Source of the DNA: Lunularia cruciata
Taxonomy: Eukaryota; Streptophyta; Marchantiopsida; Lunulariales; Lunulariaceae
Assembly (NCBI GenBank): GCA_948567375.1
Contig: OX419755.1
Location: forward strand, 40,181,001-40,245,000
Reading direction: 5' to 3'
Length of the DNA stretch: 64,000 nucleotides
Below are positions 1 through 10,499 of the stretch, piece after piece. Every line of letters starts with the position of its first letter. Positions within the stretch are counted from its first letter, which is position 1. The notes below the pieces were generated by a model. It searched no databases. It saw nothing but the letters and a program-made list of their open reading frames with translations, and had not been told where the DNA came from. Made by a program: the position numbers and the translations under genes.

Positions 1-30
1 ATCATTGATAGGGATGAGAGGAGGAGGAGG

Positions 31-1150
31 TTAGACATGAGACAAAAAAGAAGATGGGTTAGGAACAAAGGGTTTCAACTTGGAAATGTGGAAGACAGGG
101 TGGTTGCACATATGGCAAGGTAAGGCAAGTTGATAAGCAATAGGAGAGATGATTTGGATGATATCCAATGGTCCTATCCAATTAGGAGCAAGTTTACAAA
201 CTTGAGTATCAAGTGGAAGGGGAAGGTTACTAGAGGAGAGCATGACCTTATCATTGACTTGAAAGATGAGATCATGACAATGGTGATTTGCTAATTGTTT
301 TTCTTGATTTTGAGCAACAAGGAGATGAGATTTGGCTTGTTGGAGGGATTGGGATATGGTGGTCAAGAAGGGAATCTAGAACAAGTGGATCTTGGTCAAA
401 ATTGAGGAAGAAAGGAGAGAATCCAATGCTTGCATGTTTGGAATTATTGTATGCAAACTCTATAAATGCAAGACATTCATCCTAATTAGTATGGTGGATG
501 TTGATGAAGGCATGAAGTATATCTTTCAAGGTGCAATTTGCATGTTTAGTTTGTCCATCAGTTTGAGCATGATAGGATGTGGACAAAGTAAACTTGGTGT
601 TGAGTATTTGGAAGAGTGCTTGCCAAAATTTCCCAATGAATCAAGGATCATGGTCAGAGATGAGTACACAAGGCATCCCATGATGCTTGAAGATAATGCC
701 AAAGTAGATCTATGCCATTTTTGGAGCATCTACGGTATCAAAGGTTGATGCCAAATGCATTTGCTTACTTAGCTTATCCACAAACACCACAAGCATTATG
801 TGACCTTGCTTCATCTTGGGCAAGGACATGATGAGATTCAAGCTCATGTGTTCCCATTAAGGGATGAAATAGGGAGTGGTTGAAGGAGTCCACTCTGTTT
901 CTGGTTGATGACCTTGTAACGTTGGCATCTCTCACATGATTGGACAAACTCTTGAACATCTTGTGTCATTTTGGGCCACCACCATTGGCATTGGAGAGTA
1001 CCCAAGGTCTTTTCTATACCAATGTGACTAGCGATTGGTAAGTCATGGGCTTCTTGGAGGTGCACAAGTCAGAGATCACCCTTGGTTGGAACATAAATCC
1101 GGTTCTCATAGAATAAAAGGCCTTCCTTGAAGCAAAAGGTGTTGTACTCC
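31..1150 (-). pseudogene. Element A integrase (decayed)
   Basis: Integrase inserts the retrotransposon cDNA into chromosomes. The minus strand shows the N-terminal HHCC zinc domain at 1065-844 (H...H spacing followed by SCERC), then a catalytic core broken by stops and frameshifts, and at 366-31 the C-terminal module with the segments KLAPNWIGP and HISKLKPF, typical of gypsy integrases before the chromodomain. The matching region of B at 34560-34760 is closely similar. The copy is not functional. The chromodomain expected next would lie to the left of the window. Confidence 0.8.
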
Positions 1151-1239
1151 TTGTTGCATGCTGCAAGACAACCTTGTATCATCTGAAAAAAGGATCTTGT
1201 TGTAAAGTGATCTTAAACTCAAGTTGGACTTTGAAGTCA

Positions 1240-1813
1240 GTTGATACTATCGCAATTGCCGCTATGATGAGAGGAGAGATTTCAAGTCAGGTTATCATGG
1301 TAGGGCATCAAGAATCACATGGAACCAATTGGGTTTGTACTCAAGTTTGATGTCAAAAAATTGTAATTGTTTCTCCCATCAATGATGTTGACTCTTCATG
1401 TATTCCAAGTGTATTGTCTGCAACAAGAGTTTGTGATCAGTTTGCATGGTCATTTATTTTCCCAAGAGATAATGCCTCCATACTTTGGTGGCATACAACA
1501 TTGTTAGTTGTTCCAAATCTTGTGAAGAGTAATTCATTTCTATTATATTTAATTGGCAAGACATAAAGGCAATGGGGTGTAACCCATTTGGAATTTCTTG
1601 TTGTAACGCAGCTCCAAAGGTAAAGTTAGAAGCATCAAAGTCAACCACATAAGGTACTTGAGAATTATATGGTTGAAGAATAGGTCTTGAAGACACCATA
1701 TGTTTTAGATTTTGGAATGCTTCTTCATGCTTGGAAATCCATTGAAAGTTTGAGTTTCTCCCCAAGAGGTTGGTCAATGGTATTGCAAGTGCGTATAATA
1801 GTGGATGAACCAT
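1240..1813 (-). pseudogene. Element A RNase H domain (decayed)
   Basis: The longest open piece (1813-1454) begins with the RT thumb/connection segment (PLTNLLGRN, FQWISKHEEAFQNLK) and continues into RNase H with VVDFDASNFTFGAALQQE, where the canonical TDAS has become FDAS. Downstream pieces contain QTDHK and a YKP-type end of RNase H. The domain degrades the RNA strand during reverse transcription. It is broken by stops. It pairs in sequence with B at 18880-19411. Confidence 0.75.
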
Positions 1814-2640
1814 CGGTGAAAACTTGCCAATCCATTAAATGCTCACACCTTTGTGGTATCCTTTGGAGTAGGCCAATCAATAATGGCCTTGATTTTCTCC
1901 TCTTCCATCTTGATTCCTTATGATGAGATCTTGTGACCCAAGAAGGTGACTTCCTTCTACCAAAAGGTACACTTTGACTTCTTGCAATAAAACTTCTATT
2001 GACATAGTTGCCTTAAGAATTTGCGCACACAATTAAAGTGTTTTGCCTTTATCTTGATATAGATTAAAATGTCATCCAAGAACACCACCATGTATCAATC
2101 TAGTAGTCCATCAAAAAACCCAATGCATTTGATCCATGAAAACCATTGGAGCATTAGTGAGCCCAAAAGGTTAAACTCTCCATTCAAAATGCCCATATGT
2201 TGTGCAAAATGCATTCTTTTTCACATCTTCGCTATCAATGAGGATTTGCAAATAGCCATTGCGTGGATCCAACTTGGAGAAGTACCATCATGCTCCACTC
2301 AACTGATCAAGGAAGTCATCAATTTGAAGTAAGGGATATGTATTCTTCACCATTTTTTTATTGAGCCCATAGTAATCAATACAAAAACAAAGTACTTCAT
2401 CCTTCTTTGAAACAAATATTATGAGTGCTCCCCAAGGAAATGTACTATGTTGTATGAAATCCTTCTCCAACAACTCCGTATGTGTTGTTTGCAACTCCTC
2501 CAACTCCTTTGGTGAGAGCCAATAGATTGGTCTGCTCATTAGATTACTCCTTGGCAATAACTCAATATTGAAGGACATACCACAATCAGAGGGTAATCCC
2601 TTTGGTAGATCATCTAGAAACACATCCGCAAACTCCTAAA
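1814..2640 (-). pseudogene. Element A reverse transcriptase (decayed)
   Basis: The minus-strand ORF 2623-2288 holds the RT fingers: FLDDLPKGLP, LSPKELEELQ, a lysine-rich KKDEV segment and CIDYYGLNKKMVKNTYPL. Further downstream, around 2094-2066, the catalytic block reads VVFLDDILIY, so the paired aspartates of the polymerase active site are retained. Stops and frameshifts lie between the two pieces. RT copies the element's RNA into DNA. Confidence 0.82.
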
Positions 2641-2726
2641 CTATTTGATCAACCATTGATTGATAAGGCTCTTGACCGTCCTCAGATTCTCCTTGTGCAA
2701 TAGGTTGGATTTGTATCACAAAAAAA

Positions 2727-2912
2727 GACTTATCTTCCTCCAAAGCTTGCTCTATAGTTAATTCATTGATAAACTTCCCATCTAGGGACTTATCTTCCTT
2801 CAAAACTTGCTCTATGGTTGCTTCATTGACAAACTTTCCATCTTAGGACTTATCTTCCTTCAAAGCTTACTCTATGGTTGCTTTCTTGACAAACTTCCTA
2901 TCTTGGGATTGA
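2727..2912 (-). repeat. About 60-bp tandem repeat (3 units) in the protease-RT linker of element A
   Basis: Three imperfect units of about 60 bp follow one another, each containing ACTTATCTTCC, CTCTATGGTT and GACAAACTT on the plus strand. On the coding (minus) strand each unit encodes about 20 charged residues rich in Lys and Glu (pattern DGKFV-KATMEQALKED). Element B has the same repeat (about 8035-8090 and 17879-17995), and element D is inserted inside it. Confidence 0.75.
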
Positions 2913-3028
2913 TTATTCTTAGGTGTTTTACTCAAAGGTGCTATACAACCTAATATGAAATTCTTACCTTGGGGTTGTACTTGAATTTGTCATTGGTTCC
3001 AATCAAATTGAACCTTATGATGTTCAAG

Positions 3029-3346
3029 CTAAGGTAAACCCAAAATGATATCATAATGCAGAGGTGCCACTACAAATCTCATACACTCCAAATACTCCTT
3101 CCCAATCTTGAAGGTACCAGGATGCAAGGTATGGAATGTAGAACTTTTTCTACCATCCGCCATCATCAATCTACTTCCAATTATTGGCTTGATATGAATA
3201 CTCAATTCCTTTGTTAATTGCATAGACATACAATTCTCTAAATTTCTAGAATCAACCAAAATCCTACAACCATGATCAGATATCATACCTTGCAAGTGAA
3301 GCAAACTTGCATAAGTCAAGCCTTCAATCCCATGAGAACTAATCAA
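3029..3346 (-). pseudogene. Element A retropepsin-like protease (decayed)
   Basis: This 105-codon piece matches the B protease at 7624-7980 almost residue for residue (SLLHLQ, GCRILVD, KPMIGS, MMADGRK, APLHYDIILGLPW-type end). It is the aspartic protease that matures the polyprotein. At the catalytic site the expected D-S-G is DSR here and DFG in B, so neither is an intact active site. Confidence 0.75.
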
Positions 3347-3613
3347 GTTCCTAGTAGGTGTTTCAAAATCTCCTATTGGGGTTCTTTCTTTTCTTGATCA
3401 TTTTACTCCACAACCTCTATTTGGGCATTGTATCAAGATCGCACATTCTTGAGTGGACATTCAACAATTTGATGTCTAATTTGGGGACAATAAAAGTAAC
3501 AATCATTTTGCCATAATCATTCCTGATTCATTGTACCAAGTGGTCTCCATTGGATGGCATCAATCTCCATCAATGCCAGCTCCTCCACACGTGTGTAATG
3601 TGCTACAATGTTC
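3347..3613 (-). pseudogene. Element A gag, C-terminal part
   Basis: The minus strand here aligns with B gag at about 7350-7600, including the 'GAGATTGATGC' segment that precedes the zinc knuckle. The gag is interrupted at 3614 by the TA target of the Tigger-like transposon and resumes at 5712 (5714-5891 on the minus strand aligns with B 7180-7330). No intact frame remains. Confidence 0.7.
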
Positions 3614-3615
3614 TA

Positions 3616-5711
3616 TCTCCCAATAATGACATACATTGGTACCTAGGCTTAATGTCACCATTGCAAGGAGATCACTATTAGGGCAACCTCTGTGATTATG
3701 TGCACAAGTTGAGGTTGTACCTCCTATCTTCTCTACCATGGGTAATAGATCCTTATAAATATGTACTCTTAGTATCACCAATGAACGTGTCTAATCTGAA
3801 GAAGCGCATGCAATTGGATCTAGAAACAAAGATTATTGTTTTGCAATTTTTAGAACAACCGGGTATTACACAAGAGAAAGCCATTGAGAAGTTTAGTGTT
3901 GCTTGCCCAACGATAACTAAGATTTCAAACCAAAAGTAGATCATCTTAGATGCATTTTCATTGCTAACCTAACCTTGCTAAGAAAAAATTAGCACTACTC
4001 CTAGAGTGTCTATGCTTATTGAAATGATGCATTAATGGGACGTGCGAGTCAAAATCAACACTCTAGACCTCAATGTTACCGGTGAGTTTTGTAAAGCAAA
4101 ACATTGTTCTTTCATGACAAGATTCTAGATGTCTACACTAAGGTTCTTACATCTACAACATCATTGCGTTAAAGGCATTCGTTGCTTCAAATGGATGGCT
4201 CAAGAAATATTTGAAGCGAGTTGGCACATCAAGTAGAAGAAGGTGTGGCAAGCATAGTTATGTATATCCAGTAGAGATCAAAGGAGGTTGCAAGAGATCC
4301 GGGAAATCTTAAAAGATGTCCCACTCAAGAGCATCTTGAATGTGGAAAAATCTGCTCTTCAGCATTGCACAACATTATCGCGGTCATATTGCACTACAAA
4401 TAGTGATGGTCAAGGTGTCAAATACTCAAAGGAATGCATAACGGTGATTCCAATTGTGAGTGCAACGGGGGAAAAGTTTACAATTCAAATCATTGGTAAA
4501 AGTGCTTGACCTTGTGCCCTAAAGAATGTGGCGGACATCAATTAGACATATGGTGTTCAATATGATTTTCAGTCCAAGGTGTGACACGATACATCTTCCT
4601 ATATGCACATTTTGCACAAAATCAACTACATTGCAAAAATTTGGTCATGCACACTTTACATTCTACATGACAAGTATTTGTTGCATATTGCAACTGCAAA
4701 GATTCTTGATCCTCATGGCTCAGCTGATTCCAATTTCAAATTTGAAAATCTTGTTCTTATTTTCTTTCTGTCCAACAGAATGAGCAATTGTCAACCACTT
4801 GACCAAAGTATAATCTATGCCTTTTAAGGCCGCCTTTTGTCATTGTCAGCTCAATCATCTACTTGTTGCGGTCCATTACCTCATGCCAAGTTTCCAATTA
4901 GCAATTATACTCACATGCAAAACGTGCTTTTTTGGGTGAAAATTGCTTATGAGTCAATCTACTCCAACCTTATTTGTTGCTACTTTGTCAAAGCTAATTG
5001 TCTTCCAGCCATGTCCAATGTCACCCTCAATCAAGACATCGACCGCAGGACTACGACATCTTGCAAACATGATGATGCTATGAACCAATTGATGCCAGTT
5101 CTTCTTGACCTACAAATAGATGATAGTTTATCCGTGTCATTGGGAGTTGATGGCAACGACCCCAATCAAATTGTTGACAAGCTCTTGAAACTTGACAAAA
5201 ATAATCCTATTGGTGATGAAAACATGGACAATGATGATATTGTTCTCAATGTTCTCATCAACAACAATATAAAACAAGTTCCTCAAGACAACAAGGTGGA
5301 CGATGATGATGCTCATCTGATGGTTCATATTTTGCATGCAAATTCAGCAATTATAGCTTTATTGGATTTTCTCCCTTGTGATTTAACAATGTTGGGCAAG
5401 CTGTGAGATCAAGCAATAACTATCCTCAATCCCATCCAATGCCCATTGCTTGTGAAACAGAGAACTGATCAAATCAAGGGTATGAGGCAGTCAACAATTA
5501 AAGACTTTTTTGCTCCGTTGCAAAAAGACTAGATGCATTAGAGGCTTTTTCCAAGTTCAAAACTGTTATTCAAGACCATTACAATGTCACTATTGAGTAT
5601 AAGTGACATATGTCACTATTGAATAAAATTCATGGTTGTAAAACAATGGTTCTGAAACATTTTGTCATTGTTGAGAGGATGTTACTCATAAGACGTGTCA
5701 CTATTAGGAGG
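3616..5711 (+). mobile_element. Pogo/Tigger-like (Tc1-mariner superfamily) DNA transposon relic
   Basis: About 2.1 kb is flanked by TA dinucleotides (3614-3615 and 5712-5713), the Tc1/mariner target. The ends form imperfect terminal inverted repeats: left TCTCCCAATAATGACA, right (complement) CCTCCTAATAGTGACA, 12 of 16 matching. The core TGTCACTATTG recurs at 5585 and 5611, probably as subterminal transposase-binding sites. It sits in the gag of element A; removing it joins the two gag pieces in register with element B. Coding content is listed separately. Confidence 0.8.
3781..5406 (+). pseudogene. CENP-B/Tigger-type transposase (broken)
   Basis: The first piece (3781-3936) looks like the CENP-B N-terminal helix-turn-helix (KKRMQLDLETKIIVLQFLE, then FSVACPTITKI). 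A later piece (4288-4509) matches the start of the DDE domain: NVEKSAL where the family has N-x-DET, then GVKYSKECITVIPIVSATGEK and IIGKSA. A third piece holds LSNRMSNCQPLDQSIIYAF, the family's NxTSxLQPLDQGIIxxFK block, followed by the C-terminal segment (about 4930-5400) with an Asp/Asn-rich tail. The first catalytic Asp is replaced by Glu, and stops or frameshifts separate the pieces, so it is dead. Such proteins cut and paste their own element in the nucleus. Confidence 0.75.
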
Positions 5712-5713
5712 TA

Positions 5714-5891
5714 GAAGTTTGTAGTTGGTTTTGTGAAGATCAAGGTCAAGACCAAGACCAAGTTGTTGCTACCAAGGAATCAAAGCACTTAGCTAGCAGC
5801 ATCACTTCTTCCAAGTATTTTGGCTCTTGCATAATCACATCTAATTTGGTTTGTGACTTCAAGTCCTTCACAAATCAATCTAGAGCTTCAT
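5714..5891 (-). pseudogene. Element A gag, middle part
   Basis: The complement of this stretch (CTAGATTGATTTGTG, then CTTTGATTCCTTGGT, CAACTTGGTCTTG) follows B gag at 7180-7330. It is bounded by the Tigger element on the left and by the B insertion on the right. Positions 5887-5891 (TTCAT) are one copy of B's target duplication. Confidence 0.75.
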
Positions 5892-6394
5892 TATAACAAT
5901 ATGGAATTAATCGCCAAAGTTAGTAGGGCTAATGAAGTAGCAAATAAGACAAGTTAGCCTAGAGTATTCTAGAAGTATCTAGGAAGCTCCTTGGGAAGCA
6001 CCTCAAGTAAATAGCACCTCAAGTAAATAACTTTTAGAAGTAAATAACACCTCAAGTAAATAGCACCTCAAGTCAATAGCTTTTAGAAGTCAATAGCACC
6101 TCAAGTACATAGCTTTTAGAAGGAAACTTCTAGAAGCTTCCAACTAGCTGAACTTGCATGCCAAGTAGATGGCTTCTAGAAGGAAGTTTCTTGAGAAGCT
6201 TCCTGGTTAACTTGGCTTGCACTCTAAGAAAGTAGCTTGAGGAAGCTTCTTGAGAAGCTTCTCAATGGCCTTGTATGCTAACTATAAATACCAAAGCCAA
6301 AGCTCATGCTAGGCATTTGGAGTTTTTTGTCGTTCAAGCATCCCAATGTGAGCTTCCATTCTCCTATTTCTCTCCTCGGTCTTGGTCTTTTACA
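5892..6394 (+). repeat. Element B 5' LTR with PBS
   Basis: This copy starts TATAAC (the original TG is mutated; compare TGTAAC at 35040) and ends CTTTTACA. It is about 100 bp longer than the 3' LTR because a 16-17-bp motif (CACCTCAAGTAAATAG) is repeated in tandem at about 5998-6122. A TATA-like CTATAAATACC lies at about 6280. The LTR is followed at 6396-6407 by TAGTATCAGAGC, one mismatch from the initiator tRNA-Met primer site TGGTATCAGAGC. Confidence 0.88.
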
Positions 6395-6639
6395 TTAGTA
6401 TCAGAGCAGGAATGGGATGGATGGAATTTATGGACCACTAAATCCACTCCCGCCAAACCATTGGGATTTTCATGTCCAAATATTACCCAAGCATTGTTTC
6501 ACATAATTCATCACCTTGCGCTTTGGGCAAGGTTTTTTACATATGATCATCGTGTTTAAGAAACCATTGATACTTCCGGTTGTAACTTATGGAGAACGGT
6601 GGACGTGTTGCATCTATGTGCTAATCAATTAGATGAATT

Positions 6640-7560
6640 AGGAGTAGTAGGATAGAGTAGTATTTATGGTGGCAGTACCAAACGTTATCCTTGCGATGTA
6701 GCAACAAATCAAGCACCTTACTCAATTGCTGGATGAACAAGATCATCAACGACAAGAACATATAGAGAGAGTGCCAATTCAAGATGGAGAAGATTGCATT
6801 TGATTTCCAAAACCCAAGGTGTTTGAAGGCAAGAATCTTCCGGGCACAGTGGAGAATTTTGTGTTTGACTACAAATGTTACTTTGAAGCCACCAATCTTC
6901 AAGATGAACAGAAACATATTTTTTTTGCCTCTAGCCAATTAGATGGTGTGGCAAAACTTTGGTAGTGATTCCGAGAGGAGCAAGCGGAATGACAAATTGT
7001 TGCACCAATTTTGACATGGATAGAATTGAAGGATGCAATATTGGGTCTGTTTCAAACTATAAATGCCACCCAAGTCGCACAAGATAAATTAGCAAAGTTG
7101 AAGCAAGTTGGCTCAATTAGGAGCTACATCACATAATTTTAGAACATCATCATGCAAATTCCAAATATACAAGAAGGTGAAGTTCTAGATTGATTTGTGC
7201 GGGGATTGAAGTCATGAACCAAATTGGAAGTGACCATGCGGGAACCACAAAATATAGAAGAATCCATGCAATAGGCTGAGCGCTTTGATTCCTTGGTGGC
7301 GACAACTTGGTCTTGACCTCGACCTACACAAGGCCTACCTGTACACTATGCACTGGTGGAAGAACCGGCACCCATAGAGATTGATGCTATCCAACAAAGA
7401 CTACTTAGTATAGCGGATAGAGAAAGATTGCAACAAAAAGGAGGTTGTTTTTATTGTCACCAAGTTGGACATTGCATTGCTGAATACCCACTTAGGAATG
7501 GGTGACCTCGACAAGTTGCCCAAATGGAGTTTATGGAACAAAATGATTAGGGAAACAAGG
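6640..7560 (+). pseudogene. Element B gag (decayed)
   Basis: Frame fragments encode a gypsy gag: a glutamine-rich coiled N-terminus (about 6690-6800), the core with ENFVFDYKCYFEATN and SSQLDGVAKLW (6850-6965), a KLKQVGSIRSY-type helix (about 7100) and a zinc knuckle CFYCHQVGHCIAEY at 7446-7487 whose last Cys is replaced by Tyr. Several stops interrupt it. Gag forms the virus-like particle. Confidence 0.75.
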
Positions 7561-7599
7561 AATCCTAGTAGGAGATTTTGAGCCGCGTATTGGGAGTTT

Positions 7600-7980
7600 G
7601 ATTAGTTCCAATAGGATTGAAGGTTGACCTATGCAAGTTTGCTCCACTTGCAAGATACGATATCTAATTGGGGTTGTAGGATTTTGGTTGATTTTGGAAA
7701 TTCAGAGAATTGTATGTCTATACAAGTAGCAAAGGAATTCGGTATTCCTATCAAGCCTATGATTGGAAGTAGTTTGATGATGGGGGATGGTAGAAAGGGT
7801 TCTACATTCCACACCTCGCATCCTGTTACCTTCAAGATTAGAAAGGAGTATTTAGAGTGTATGAGATTTGTAGGGGCACCTCTACACTATGATATCATTC
7901 AGGGTCTACCCTGGCTTGAACGTCATAAGGTTCAATTCAATTGGATCCAACAAAAAAATTCAAGTACAACACCAAAGTAG
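7600..7980 (+). pseudogene. Element B retropepsin-like protease
   Basis: An open stretch of 118 codons with the retropepsin fold pattern GCRILVDFGNSENCMS (D-S-G replaced by D-F-G), LMMGDGRK and APLHYDIIQGLPWLERH. It is the better-preserved partner of 3029-3346. It leads into the charged repeat linker that element D interrupted at 8091. Confidence 0.75.
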
Positions 7981-8090
7981 AAATTTCCGATTAGGTTGTC
8001 TGGCACCTCTGAATAAGACACCTAAGAATAGTCGGTCCCAAGATGGGAAGTTGTTGAGAAGGTAGCCATAGAGCAAACCTTGAAGGGAGA

Positions 8091-8645
8091 TGTCGTGCGT
8101 ATATACATCGCTACACAATATACATCGCTGTCACCATCATACACTATAGAAGCACAACTCACACATAAGTCATACATAGACTCTAAAGTGCCACAATAAT
8201 CAGATTGCTTAACATTCTCCACTCAACTCAACTCAGATCAGTACTTGATCTGTCACTCAATAAACTACCAACAACTGGGCACTGATTACAGTCAAGCCAC
8301 ACCCACTCAAGCATAGAGAATCAAGGTGATGCTCGCCGGCCTCTGTCCAACATAGCCAGGAACTCGAAGGCTCAACATCAGAAAAGTGAGCTCTCTGGAG
8401 CTCACTCGAAACTATACCCCCCTGGACTCAAGCTAGCACTGAAACCCTAACGGTCCCGCTAACGGCACACTCAACGGTGCGAATGGTGCAAAGTGAGGGT
8501 GGGCCCCACCGTGAAGTCAGTACCCCGAACACCAAATCAGACTGTCAGAAAGTAGTCCTTGAGAAACTACTAGAATAACTCTAACTACTATCACTGGAAC
8601 TCCAGTGTCCGAGCAGCTAGATGGGGAACTACAAATGGCATGACA
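8091..8645 (-). repeat. Element D 3' LTR (body plus 106-bp segment X)
   Basis: Positions 8197-8645 match the 5' LTR body at 17429-17878. The outer part 8091-8196 (segment X) is absent from the 5' LTR but recurs at 8648-8753. Taken as a whole the copy starts and ends TGTC/GACA on the plus strand. Confidence 0.75.
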
Positions 8646-8647
8646 GC

Positions 8648-8753
8648 TGTCGTGCGTATATACATCGCTACACAACATACATCGCTGTCAACATCATACA
8701 CTATAGAAGCACAACTCACACATAAGTCATACATAGACTCTAAAGTGCCACAA
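8648..8753 (-). repeat. Second copy of segment X, separated from the 3' LTR by GC
   Basis: Nearly identical to 8091-8196, with two mismatches noticed by eye (TATA/CATA and ACCAT/ACAT). It adjoins the LTR through the 10-bp palindrome GACAGCTGTC at 8642-8651. On the minus strand it is preceded by a purine-rich stretch (AGGGAGGCAA, about 8764-8755) that could be the polypurine tract. If so, the true LTR may begin with X. Confidence 0.75.
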
Positions 8754-8921
8754 TTGCCTCCCTAGCTGGCGGTTAGGTCCCTCTAACTCCAGATAGCCAT
8801 CTACTCTAAGTATATGGTATACCCTCTAATGGGCAAAGATCAGGAGGCCGGGTGCTATGGAGCCCCATCGTTAGTTGCCTGTCTGCAATCTATACCATAT
8901 AAAGAATGAACTAGCTATAGG
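8754..8921 (-). other. Element D 3' noncoding region
   Basis: Lies between the stop of the PHD-finger frame and the LTR-related repeat. No ORF or recognisable motif apart from the possible polypurine tract at its left end. Confidence 0.5.
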
Positions 8922-9254
8922 TCAAGTACATCTAGGACATAACCATTGTCCCTGAGGAACCACCATGAGGGAAGGAGTCATACATGCCATATGCCATCCT
9001 CTCGAACAGTTATCACACACTAACATAGTAGCAGCTCCACCAGAAGAGCCACATAACATACACCTCAAGCCTGCACGTACAAGTGCCAAGCTTGGGTCCA
9101 TAGTACCATCAATGTTTGGGAGGTGGCATGGCGCACAATTGCGCACATGATCCTTCCAAACAGCACCATCACGTCCTTCTAACCCAAGGACTCCAGATAG
9201 CAAAATCTTGCGCACTCTCAAGATAGTGCGGCCTGTAGAAACATCAAGTGTCAT
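8922..9254 (-). pseudogene. Element D integrase tail with C-terminal PHD finger
   Basis: PHD fingers are zinc-binding readers of histone tails, most often of histone H3 K4. In this 110-codon piece residues 65-109 give Cys65-Cys68, Cys80-Cys83, His88-Cys91, Cys106-Cys109, a perfect C4HC3 with the usual spacing and the conserved Trp two residues before Cys106 (QWLCPRC). Residues 1-50 are the end of the integrase C-terminal domain (TLDVSTGRTILRV, GVLGLEGRDG, HVRNCAPCHLPN). The same frame continues upstream through a single TGA at 9299-9297 into the integrase, so the finger is the last domain of the polyprotein and not a host exon. The zinc ligands are intact. Target-site choice by chromatin binding is inferred by analogy with chromodomains. 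Confidence 0.85.
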
Positions 9255-10483
9255 TGGTGTTGTCTGCTGTAGATATACATAGTCACCTCGATGAAATCAA
9301 CAGATCGAGGGTCTATAACCTCCTCCTCGAATGGTAGCATAGTGTAAAGTATCTCTATGTTGAGCAATCGCCAAGTTCTCAAAAGCCATCGGCATCACTC
9401 TCCAAAAGATCTCTGCCCACTGAGAACATGCGCTCATCCATACATCGGGGTCATCCAAGTCCAAAACTACAGTAGCATATTGACGAATGGCAACAGATAA
9501 ATCTGAATCTTGTCCATAGAGTAGAAAGTATGGAGAGAAGGATGCTAAGGAGGCTTGCCGGCGAACCGATAGCCCATGGCCAACCAAGGTAACTGGAGAT
9601 CCCAATCTCCCAAGTGGCCTCTCTGCAAACCATACTTTTGCAATCCTCTCTTCACTGTCTTAACCACTCTCTCTGCTAAGCCATCTGCCTCAGGGTGATC
9701 TTGGGATGTCGTACGATGATCAATCAAAGCCTTGTCACACAAGACCTAAAACTCCCCCAAGAACTCTATACCCTGATCAGTCAAAACCTCAGCTGGTGCA
9801 CCAAAATGACTAAGAACTGGATCCAGGAACGAGTAAGCCGTCCCTTCACTAGACTTGTCAAGAAGTCCCACCAGCTCAATCCACTTGGAGAAGTGCTCCA
9901 CCATCACCAAAACATATTGATGATGTCTCACAGTCAGCGGTAAAGGTCCGGTGAAGTCCAAACTCCAACGGTAACCCAATCCCATGATAGGTAATGGATG
10001 TAACTGTGGCGTAGGAGCATTGAATGATGCTCTAACTCGGTCACAAACCATACATCTGGCAACAAACTGCTGTACCTCGGTTTGCATAACGCGCCACCAA
10101 TAATGACTCTAGAGTAAGCTATATGTACTCTTTACTCCAAAATGTCCTAGCTCCTCATGAGCATGACGGACCAACTGTGGTCTCTGTGATGGAAGTGGTA
10201 CTACTTGCACTCTACCATCCTCCCATACACGCAAAAGGTGTCTACCCTCCAATCTGAACCGTCTGGCTCGCTGAAGAACACGGTCTTTCTCCTTGGCCCC
10301 AACTGTGCCACCCACAACACCAGTGCGAACATAGTCCATCACTAAGACATCATCATGAATGTCTCGCTGAACTGTACCAATATCTTCACTCTCTGGATCT
10401 GTGACTTCAATAACTCCTGTATGTGTGAGAGAGATACCACCAAAGCCTCTGCAAATATACACAAAAAGGCCGATGCATGCCAA
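9100..10483 (-). pseudogene. Element D integrase (stops and one frameshift)
   Basis: The piece 10483-10109 carries the HHCC domain's first half (HAHEELGHFGVKSTYSLL), and after one stop 10087-9746 gives VARCMVCDRV and the catalytic core: SLDFTGPLPL (first Asp) and VLTDQGIEFLGEF (second Asp). 9742-9545 holds HPEADGLAERVVKTVKRGL with the catalytic Glu. A frameshift near 9600 leads into 9605-9297 (SPYFLLYGQD, YATIRGGGYRPSIC), then a TGA, then the C-terminal domain fused to the PHD finger. All three D,D,E residues are present, so the loss of function looks recent or mild. Confidence 0.85.
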
Positions 10484-10499
10484 CCTGGCACCATCTCCT

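Noticed and set aside
2727-2912. CRISPR-like or satellite array
   Set aside because: Units are adjacent without spacers and lie in a coding linker of a retroelement.
8922-9254. PHD finger as an exon of a nearby host gene
   Set aside because: The frame continues into integrase through one stop, and the LTR follows directly.
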